The position numbers and the translations under genes are program-made. The notes under the pieces were generated by a model. The model was not told where the DNA came from and made no database searches. It saw only the letters and a program-made list of their open reading frames with translations. Source: Eubacteriaceae bacterium (GTDB lineage: Bacteria; Bacillota; Clostridia; Eubacteriales; UBA1433). Taken from it: a DNA stretch of 12,052 bases. Below, piece by piece: positions 7,572 through 12,052 of the stretch; the first letter of the stretch is position 1; each line of letters begins with the position of its first letter. The stretch is from contig JAAZOI010000027.1 in assembly GCA_012797825.1 (NCBI GenBank), positions 1 through 12,052 on the forward strand, in the 5' to 3' direction.

Positions 7572-8387
7572 TTACTTGAAAGAGCTTAATTTATTAATAG
7601 TATCCTTATCCATAATGCCTGATACCTGCAAGCTATTATCTCTCTGGAATTTTTGAACCGCTAATTGCGTATTATCGTCAAATGTTCCGTCTACGGTGCC
7701 GCTAAGATAACCTTTGGCAATAAGAATTTTCTGCATTTCCAAAATTACAACACTTTTTTGCCCTTTATTGAATGAATAAGTTTCATTTTTCAAGCTTTGC
7801 TGTGTTTGGGCATCCAACTTGCCGCTTTGAATAATGCTTTTATCTTTTTGATATTCGGAAACCGCATCTGTCGTAACGCTGCCGTAATAGCCCGAAGGAT
7901 AAACGTTCAAATAACCTGTATAAAATAATATAAGCTGGAACTGTTTTATGTCATCTCCGGTTTTGCCTTCAACGTAAGTAATCTGCTCGCCTAACAGGGC
8001 GTCATAGGTGGCTTTATCAATTACTCCGGTTACAGTTAAGCCTTTATTTATCTGATATTTATTTATAGCTTCGCTCATCGCGCTATCTAAAACATCAGTG
8101 CTTGGCTGTGTCTGAAAATAATTTAAGTAATAAAGCTTGTATTTAAGAGTTAATACCTCTGCGTTTCTGTCATTGATTTTATATATCAATTCATCGGTTG
8201 ACTTACTGTTATTGTCAGAATTATTAAGTCCCATAAGCGTTTGGAAATCGCTTTTAATGATTGCTTTCATATTCTTGCTGCTTAGATTTACATACGCAGA
8301 ATATCGTGTTAAATCCTGAGACAGAAACGATGCTCCCGACCACAGCAATATAAGCATAATAAAAATATATAGTATCGCTTTTTTCAT
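7572..8387 (-). CDS. Membrane-anchored protein with three peptidoglycan-binding (PG_binding_1) repeats
   Basis: 271 aa. An N-terminal hydrophobic segment (about 4-20) acts as a signal or anchor. I see no clear AxA cleavage site or lipobox. After a polar linker come three PG_binding_1-like units (about 76-132, 143-200 and 209-267). Each has an Lxx(L/M)Q-type helix, a GYL or YYL turn and a GxxDxxTxxAL(xx)L ending: GVIDKATYDALL (121-132), GKLDAQTQQSL (189-199), GTVDGTFDDNTQLAVQKFQ (230-248). No catalytic domain is present. It should sit on the outer face of the membrane and hold onto the wall. It lies between a DUF4438 gene (13-bp gap) and ftsE (19-bp gap), so it is very likely co-transcribed with the FtsEX-M23 module and may position it on peptidoglycan. 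That role is inference. SD AGGAA lies about 6 nt before the ATG. Confidence 0.87.
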   Translation of the reverse strand: MKKAILYIFIMLILLWSGASFLSQDLTRYSAYVNLSSKNMKAIIKSDFQTLMGLNNSDNNSKSTDELIYKINDRNAEVLTLKYKLYYLNYFQTQPSTDVLDSAMSEAINKYQINKGLTVTGVIDKATYDALLGEQITYVEGKTGDDIKQFQLILFYTGYLNVYPSGYYGSVTTDAVSEYQKDKSIIQSGKLDAQTQQSLKNETYSFNKGQKSVVILEMQKILIAKGYLSGTVDGTFDDNTQLAVQKFQRDNSLQVSGIMDKDTINKLSSFK

Positions 8388-8400
8388 ATGTATTCCTGAC

Positions 8401-9258
8401 TTATTTATTTAAAATAATCCCTATATTCGCATTTTTGTCATAAATGGGATTTATAATTTCCTTATTGCCCGTAAGAAGCATGCACACGCCCGGCCCGTGT
8501 CCCGACTGAATGCAATCTGTATGCACAACAACGCCAACGCTTACATAGCCTTTCCTGTAAGCGACACCGTAACGCGTGTCATGGTCGGAAATCATTATAA
8601 TATCGCCGAGATTTAATTTATCTATTCCAAACTCGGCTACAGCATCTGCATCCGTTGTCATTATATCATAATCCCCTCTGTGCATTGAGCCTGACCCTAT
8701 GCCCGAACCCATCAAGTAAGCCGGGATTGAACTGACTATCGGAACATTTAATATTCCGTTACACAATGAGATTTGCCATTTTTCTAATAGCTGAGGCGAT
8801 AAATTTAAGCATTTAATTTCTTTAATTTCAGTAAATTCAAGACCCTGACCGCATGCCTGTATTTGAATAACGTCACCTATAGCCATTTTTTCTAAATCTT
8901 CATTTTTAAACTGCACAAGAACATGTTCTATGCCGCCGTGCGTACCTGATACGTAACCTAAAGCGCCTTTAGCTTCTCCCGAAACTACCTTCGCTTCATT
9001 GCCTACGCATGATATCGTGTTTAATGCTTCATTGAATTTTGTATCCGAGTTTTTGATGCTGACTCCGGGTTCTATATGGTCCCCTACCCAGCCAAATGCG
9101 CTGTCGCCGATTTTAACATTATATACTATTCCGCCTACGCCCGGAAGCACAAGAGCCTCGCCTTCGCTGCTTACTCTATATGCCCCAGCTCTTGGCGGAT
9201 GCGCTATTTCTCCGCACACAGACTGAATTACAAGTCTGTCTTTATTAGATTTAATCAT
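8401..9258 (-). CDS. DUF4438 domain protein, first gene of the ftsEX operon
   Basis: 285 aa from the ATG at 9258, preceded by the SD GAGG 7 nt upstream. A longer in-frame start at 9354 has no SD and would run through the promoter, so it is rejected. Recognised as DUF4438 by conserved blocks: GEIAHPP (16-22), VLPGVGGIVYNVKIGD (37-52), GDHIEPGVSIKN (59-70), SCVGNEAKVVSG (83-94), AYLMGSGIGSGS (180-191), GDYDIMTTD (195-203), DHDTRYGVAYRKG (225-237) and VHTDCIQSGHGPGV (245-258). The conserved Asp and His residues suggest an enzyme or metal site, and 88-115 looks like a KOW-type beta motif. Both are inference; the function of the family is unknown to me. No signal peptide is seen, so it is probably cytoplasmic. 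It is the promoter-proximal gene, 13 bp before the peptidoglycan-binding gene. Confidence 0.85.
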   Translation of the reverse strand: MIKSNKDRLVIQSVCGEIAHPPRAGAYRVSSEGEALVLPGVGGIVYNVKIGDSAFGWVGDHIEPGVSIKNSDTKFNEALNTISCVGNEAKVVSGEAKGALGYVSGTHGGIEHVLVQFKNEDLEKMAIGDVIQIQACGQGLEFTEIKEIKCLNLSPQLLEKWQISLCNGILNVPIVSSIPAYLMGSGIGSGSMHRGDYDIMTTDADAVAEFGIDKLNLGDIIMISDHDTRYGVAYRKGYVSVGVVVHTDCIQSGHGPGVCMLLTGNKEIINPIYDKNANIGIILNK

Positions 9259-9290
9259 AATATGTCCTCTATATATATACTTTCGACTAT

Positions 9291-9319
9291 ATTCTACACT
9301 AAATGTTGAATAATTACAA
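9291..9319 (-). promoter_or_regulatory. Promoter of the DUF4438-ftsEX-M23 operon
   Basis: On the minus strand TTGTAA (9314-9319), a 17-bp spacer and TAGAAT (9291-9296) form a good sigma-A type promoter. The predicted start near 9284 gives a leader of about 26 nt ending in the SD of the DUF4438 gene. No other comparable promoter was seen before ftsE, so this probably drives all five genes. Confidence 0.62.
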
Positions 9320-9339
9320 CCTTTTACAAGATTGTTACA
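9313..9339 (-). promoter_or_regulatory. Candidate WalR (YycF) box: direct TGTAAN repeats
   Basis: Read on the minus strand, TGTAAC (9334-9339), five bases, then TGTAAA (9323-9328) match the published WalR consensus TGTWAH-N5-TGTWAH exactly. After four more bases a third copy, TGTAAT (9313-9318), overlaps the -35. The three copies are 11 and 10 bp apart, one helical turn each, so all face the same side of the DNA. The place just upstream of -35 suits an activator. PhoP-type regulators bind similar repeats, so the regulator is inferred, not shown. Confidence 0.5.
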
Positions 9340-9366
9340 AATAAAAAATAGCATATATATAAGACA

Positions 9367-9375
9367 TGCTATAAT
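9367..9375 (+). promoter_or_regulatory. Extended -10 promoter of the DUF5412-like gene
   Basis: TGCTATAAT is a perfect TGn-extended -10 element with no good -35 at the usual distance. Transcription would begin near 9382, leaving about 29 nt before the ATG at 9411. It lies back to back with the ftsEX operon promoter, and the candidate WalR repeats are 28-54 bp upstream of this -10. Confidence 0.6.
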
Positions 9376-9410
9376 AATGTTTATTAGTTATGATAAAAAG
9401 AAGGCATTAT

Positions 9411-9773
9411 ATGAAAAAATATAATAAATATATTTTAATTATAATAATTGTTATATGCTTAATATCTTATAGTATTTACTCTATGTTTTTTGATATTCAA
9501 AGGTTAAACGGTGAAGAAATAATAAACATATCAACTTCACCAGATGGGAATTACACACTTATAATGTATGTAAACAACGGCGGAGCCACAGTTGATTTTG
9601 CAGTATTGGGCTCGATAAAAAATAATTTGACAAATGTTAATTGGAATATTTATTGGCAATACCATTGCAATGAAGTCGATGTTTACTGGGTAAACAATGA
9701 TACCGTAATAATTAACGGCATACAGCTAAACGTTGTCAAAGACACTTATGATTGGCGTAAAATAAAAGAATAA
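9411..9773 (+). CDS. DUF5412-like single-pass membrane protein
   Basis: 120 aa from the ATG at 9411, which has the SD AGAAGG 6 nt upstream. An in-frame ATG at 9390 has no SD and is only about 8 nt from the predicted transcription start. One N-terminal membrane helix (about 6-27) is followed by a small extracellular beta-rich domain. Motifs STSPDGNYTL (41-50), NNGGATVDFAV (55-65), NDTVIINGI (96-104) and YDWR (113-116) resemble the DUF5412 family of Firmicutes, whose function is unknown to me. Cys16 is preceded by isoleucine, so this is not a convincing lipobox. The gene stands alone, divergent from the DUF4438-ftsEX operon with which it shares a 152-bp control region. It is convergent with the amino-acid transporter genes downstream. 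A link to cell-wall control is possible but rests only on this position. Confidence 0.72.
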   Translation: MKKYNKYILIIIIVICLISYSIYSMFFDIQRLNGEEIINISTSPDGNYTLIMYVNNGGATVDFAVLGSIKNNLTNVNWNIYWQYHCNEVDVYWVNNDTVIINGIQLNVVKDTYDWRKIKE

Positions 9774-9795
9774 TGTTTCATTATTAATTTTATTT
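9769..9795 (+). terminator. Weak terminator-like hairpin after the DUF5412-like gene
   Basis: A 7-bp AT-rich stem (AATAATG with CATTATT, loop TTT) overlaps the stop codon and is followed by a T-rich stretch. Its low GC content makes it a weak terminator. No better structure exists in the 25-bp gap between this gene and the convergent transporter ATPase. Confidence 0.35.
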
Positions 9796-9798
9796 TTA

Positions 9799-10560
9799 TC
9801 ACACCGAAAAATGCTGTAAGAATTGTTTTATGCGCTCGCTTGAAGGATTTGTAAATATCTTCTCGGCTGCGCCTTCCTCAATAACTGTGCCGTTGTCCAT
9901 AAAAACAACCCTATCCGCAACGTCGCGTGCGAAGCTCATCTCATGAGTGACTACAACCATAGTCATTTTTTCTTTTGCAAGGTTTTTTATTACCCTTAGT
10001 ATCTCAACTGTCAGTTCCGGATCAAGCGCGCTTGTGGGTTCGTCAAAAAACAGTACCGCCGGCGAAAGAGCAAGAGCTCTCGCTATTGATACTCTTTGCG
10101 CCTGACCGCCCGATAACTGATATGGGTATGCGTTTGCTTTATCGGAAAGGTTCATTTTTTCAAGCAGCTCGTAAGCTTTGTTCTGAGCTTCTTGTTTTGT
10201 CATTTTAAGTATCTGCATAGGCGCGTCAGTTATATTTTTTAAAACGCTGAAATGCGGAAAAAGATGAAAGTTCTGAAATACAAGTCCCGTTTTTAACTGT
10301 ATTTTATGAAGTGAGGCTTTATCCGCGTATTTGCATGTTCCTTTTTCATCGGTATTAACCATACTCATACTGCATACATTAATGCTTCCGCTGTCAATAT
10401 TTATAAGCTGATTGAGGCATCGCAGCAGTGTAGATTTACCGGAACCCGAAGGGCCGATTATCGCAACTACTTCACCTTCATTTACGTTAAGAGAAACATC
10501 TTTTAAAACTGTTATGCCATCAAAGCTTTTATATACACTTTTTGCTTCTATTACAGGCAT
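9799..10560 (-). CDS. Polar amino-acid ABC transporter, ATP-binding protein (GlnQ/HisP type)
   Basis: 253 aa. Complete ATPase of the polar amino-acid import family: Walker A GPSGSGKST (36-44), Q-loop Gln96 in GLVFQNFHLFPH, signature LSGGQ (149-153), Walker B VLFFDEP (169-175), D-loop SALD (177-180) and H-loop His206 in VTHEM. The FQNFHLFPH and THEMSFARDVADRV blocks are typical of GlnQ, HisP and ArtP relatives. Residues 63-90 are slightly longer than in many GlnQ proteins. It works on the inner membrane face as a dimer with the permease gene just upstream (11-bp gap). The SD AGGAGG shares bases with the permease TAG stop, indicating coupled translation. The exact amino acid (glutamine, cystine, lysine and others are possible) cannot be assigned. 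Confidence 0.94.
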   Translation of the reverse strand: MPVIEAKSVYKSFDGITVLKDVSLNVNEGEVVAIIGPSGSGKSTLLRCLNQLINIDSGSINVCSMSMVNTDEKGTCKYADKASLHKIQLKTGLVFQNFHLFPHFSVLKNITDAPMQILKMTKQEAQNKAYELLEKMNLSDKANAYPYQLSGGQAQRVSIARALALSPAVLFFDEPTSALDPELTVEILRVIKNLAKEKMTMVVVTHEMSFARDVADRVVFMDNGTVIEEGAAEKIFTNPSSERIKQFLQHFSV

Positions 10561-10571
10561 GCTGCTGCCTC

Positions 10572-11216
10572 CTATTTATAATAATCCAGCTTTTTCTCAG
10601 CTTTTATATAGCACTTTTCCACAAGATAATTTAAGATAAAATAAATCAGACCTGCAACAAGCAGCGGAATTGTCGAAAAAGCTCTGCTCGAAGCGTTTGT
10701 AGCTACTCTAAATAATTCCATTACAGCTATTGTCTGAGCCAGGGCAGTATCTTTCACAAGAGTCATTGTCTCATTTCCCATAGGCGGAAGTATTCTTTTA
10801 ACAACCTGAGGAACTATTATTCTGAAAAATGTTTTTGATTTTGAATATCCCAGCACTTTTGCAGCTTCATATTGACCTTGCGGTATGCTTTCTATACCGG
10901 CTCTGAAAATTTCGGCAAAATATGCCGCATAGTTAATAACAAATGCTATTATTGCTGAAGCAAACCTGTCGAAGGTTCTGCCTACAATATAATACGGAGC
11001 GTAAAAAACAATCATAAGCTGAAGCAGCAGCGGAGTTCCCCTCATAATAAGCTGGTATGCTCTTACAGGCTTGCTTACAAATCTGTTTTTGCTCATTCTG
11101 CCAAACGCTACAACCATTCCTAACGGAATGGCAAACAGCAGCGTTAAAAAAAATATTTCTAGTGATACTGCAGTACCTTCAAGCATGGGTTTCATAATTT
11201 TTTGTAAAAAATCCAT
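10572..11216 (-). CDS. Polar amino-acid ABC transporter, permease (HisM/GlnP family)
   Basis: 214 aa integral membrane protein. Hydrophobic segments are at about 15-38, 58-78, 86-104 and 182-200, with a less hydrophobic one at about 140-165. The BPD_transp_1 EAA loop, which docks on the ATPase, is seen at YEAAKVLGYSKSKTFFRIIVP (about 116-136; EAA at 117-119). The MRGTPLLLQL stretch (58-67) is diagnostic of the HEQRo/polar amino-acid family. A single permease gene suggests a homodimer. The ATG has the SD AAGGA about 8-9 nt upstream. It lies between the solute-binding gene (61-bp gap holding a terminator-like hairpin) and the ATPase gene. Confidence 0.94.
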   Translation of the reverse strand: MDFLQKIMKPMLEGTAVSLEIFFLTLLFAIPLGMVVAFGRMSKNRFVSKPVRAYQLIMRGTPLLLQLMIVFYAPYYIVGRTFDRFASAIIAFVINYAAYFAEIFRAGIESIPQGQYEAAKVLGYSKSKTFFRIIVPQVVKRILPPMGNETMTLVKDTALAQTIAVMELFRVATNASSRAFSTIPLLVAGLIYFILNYLVEKCYIKAEKKLDYYK

Positions 11217-11233
11217 TTTACACGTCCTTGATT

Positions 11234-11259
11234 AAAAAGGGCTGTATGGTTAACAGCCC
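11234..11259 (-). terminator. Attenuator-like terminator between binding protein and permease genes
   Basis: On the minus strand GGGCTGT and ACAGCCC form a 7-bp GC-rich stem with a 7-nt loop, followed directly by TTTTT (11234-11238). It begins about 18 nt after the binding-protein stop and ends before the permease SD. It probably lets only part of the transcripts continue, giving more binding protein than permease and ATPase. Confidence 0.72.
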
Positions 11260-11277
11260 CCATGTTTATATGCTGAT

Positions 11278-12052
11278 TTATTTTACTTTAGTTATATCTT
11301 TGCCAAACCATTTAGTAGAAATTTGAGCAATGGTACCGTCTTTAGCTAATTCTTTCAAAGCTTTATCAACAGCGTTTTTAAGCGCAACATCGCCTTTTCT
11401 GAAACCTACAGCATATTCTTCTGTAGATAATGATTCGCTTAAAACAACAAAAGCTTTATTGTTCTTAGCTATATAATAATTTGCAAACACGCTGTCCATC
11501 AGTACCGCGTCAACAGATTTTGTATCAAGGTTAAGCAGCGCCTGTAAATTATCATCAAGCTGCGCCACTTCTTTTAAGCTGGCTTTGAAATCAGCCTTAG
11601 AGTTCAGCGCGTCAAGAGCAGTTGAACCGGCCTGAAGTGCAAGTTTTTTATCTTTCATATCCGCAAGTGTTTTTATATTTGAATCGGCTCTAACAACTAA
11701 AACCATATTATTGTCCATGTATGGTTTAGAAAGAGTCATATTCTTTTCACGTTCTTCATTTACAGAAAAGCCGTTCCATATGCAGTCAATGTTTTTCGTT
11801 GTAAGTTCCTGTTCTTTAGCATCCCAGTCTATTGGCTGTAACACAAGTTCGACGCCAAGTTTCTGGCAAACCGCCTTTGCGACATCAACGTCGAAACCTA
11901 CTATATTGTTGTTGTCATCTCTAAAGCCCATTGGCGGGAAAGCATCATCAAGACCTAATATGAGTTTGTCTCTGTCCTGAATGTATTTTAATGATTGGTC
12001 GCTTGCATTGCTTGTCTGGCCGCATGCCGCGAAAGTTACAAAAACAAAAAGA
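11278..12052 (-). CDS. Polar amino-acid ABC transporter, solute-binding lipoprotein (partial)
   Basis: The frame is open to the right window edge, so the start and first signal-peptide residues are missing; about 257 residues are visible. The visible part begins LFVFVTFAAC, a hydrophobic signal core ending in a lipobox-like FAAC followed by Gly, so the mature protein is probably lipid-anchored at this Cys. Family 3 (SBP_bac_3) hallmarks follow: LILGLDDAFPPMGF, VGFDVDVAKAVCQKLG, IDCIWNGFSVNEERE, LALQAGSTALDAL, DAVLMDSVFANYYI and the C-terminal DGTIAQISTKWFG. The methionine at 11931 lies inside the fold and is not the start. It captures an amino acid outside the cell and delivers it to the permease. 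Conserved Asp and Arg residues for the amino-acid backbone are in place, but ligand specificity is not assigned. Confidence 0.92.
   Translation of the reverse strand, partial: LFVFVTFAACGQTSNASDQSLKYIQDRDKLILGLDDAFPPMGFRDDNNNIVGFDVDVAKAVCQKLGVELVLQPIDWDAKEQELTTKNIDCIWNGFSVNEEREKNMTLSKPYMDNNMVLVVRADSNIKTLADMKDKKLALQAGSTALDALNSKADFKASLKEVAQLDDNLQALLNLDTKSVDAVLMDSVFANYYIAKNNKAFVVLSESLSTEEYAVGFRKGDVALKNAVDKALKELAKDGTIAQISTKWFGKDITKVK

Noticed and set aside
9313..9339. The direct repeats as a PhoP (phosphate) box
   Set aside because: PhoP boxes in B. subtilis also use 11-bp-spaced repeats, but usually TTAACA-like and four or more copies; the WalR pattern fits exactly and suits the gene content better. 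PhoP is not fully excluded.
9259..9354. An N-terminal extension of the DUF4438 gene from the ATG at 9354 (32 more residues)
   Set aside because: There is no SD at 9354, the extra residues do not match the family, and the stretch contains the operon promoter. The ATG at 9258 has a good SD and starts just before the conserved region.
9390..9410. An upstream ATG for the DUF5412-like gene
   Set aside because: It has no SD and lies almost at the predicted transcription start, whereas the ATG at 9411 follows AGAAGG at proper distance and gives a normal membrane-anchor N-terminus.
11278..11931. The solute-binding gene starting at the methionine at 11931
   Set aside because: The frame stays open upstream and encodes the conserved first strand of the fold plus a signal core and lipobox cysteine, so this methionine is internal.
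1..12052. CRISPR arrays, tRNA or rRNA genes, insertion sequences, phage or defence genes
   Set aside because: I saw no regularly spaced repeats, cloverleaf sequence, transposase, inverted terminal repeats or defence-type domains on either strand by eye.

Overview
The window is AT-rich, uses the standard code and carries clear Shine-Dalgarno (SD) sites. Its content points to a Gram-positive low-GC Bacillota, most likely class Clostridia: a LytR-CpsA-Psr protein, a lipoprotein-type solute-binding protein, an FtsEX system with a CwlO/PcsB-style coiled-coil hydrolase, and a lipoyl-less CAT/E2-fold protein. I cannot place it below class. No tRNA, rRNA, CRISPR array, insertion sequence or phage gene was recognised.

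Layout from left to right. Positions 1-217 hold the C-terminal end of a probable ABC-F ATPase (+), closed by a bidirectional terminator. Then come two minus-strand genes, a LytR-CpsA-Psr (LCP) family cell-wall ligase (277-1473, with its own extended -10 promoter) and a YbhJ-like aconitase-superfamily hydratase (1545-3800). A divergent intergenic region with a near-consensus plus-strand promoter leads into a CAT/E2-fold protein (3981-4781) whose catalytic histidine position is glutamate. A second perfect bidirectional terminator follows.

The centre (4837-9258, minus strand) is a tight five-gene operon, in transcription order: DUF4438 protein, triple peptidoglycan-binding-domain protein, ftsE, ftsX, secreted coiled-coil M23 peptidase. 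Gaps are 13 bp and 19 bp, followed by two 4-bp start/stop overlaps. FtsEX should gate the M23 hydrolase across the membrane. Unlike E. coli EnvC, the M23 domain keeps all its metal and catalytic residues. The operon promoter is preceded by direct repeats that fit the published WalR/YycF box (TGTWAH-N5-TGTWAH), suggesting control by the essential cell-wall two-component system. A DUF5412-like membrane protein is transcribed divergently from the same intergenic region.

The right end (9799-12052, minus strand) is a polar amino-acid ABC importer: solute-binding lipoprotein (N-terminus beyond the window), then an attenuator-like hairpin, permease and ATPase.

The most interesting unit is the five-gene FtsEX operon with its WalR-like control region. 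DUF4438 and a triple peptidoglycan-binding protein as upstream members suggest extra parts of an FtsEX-controlled hydrolase machine.
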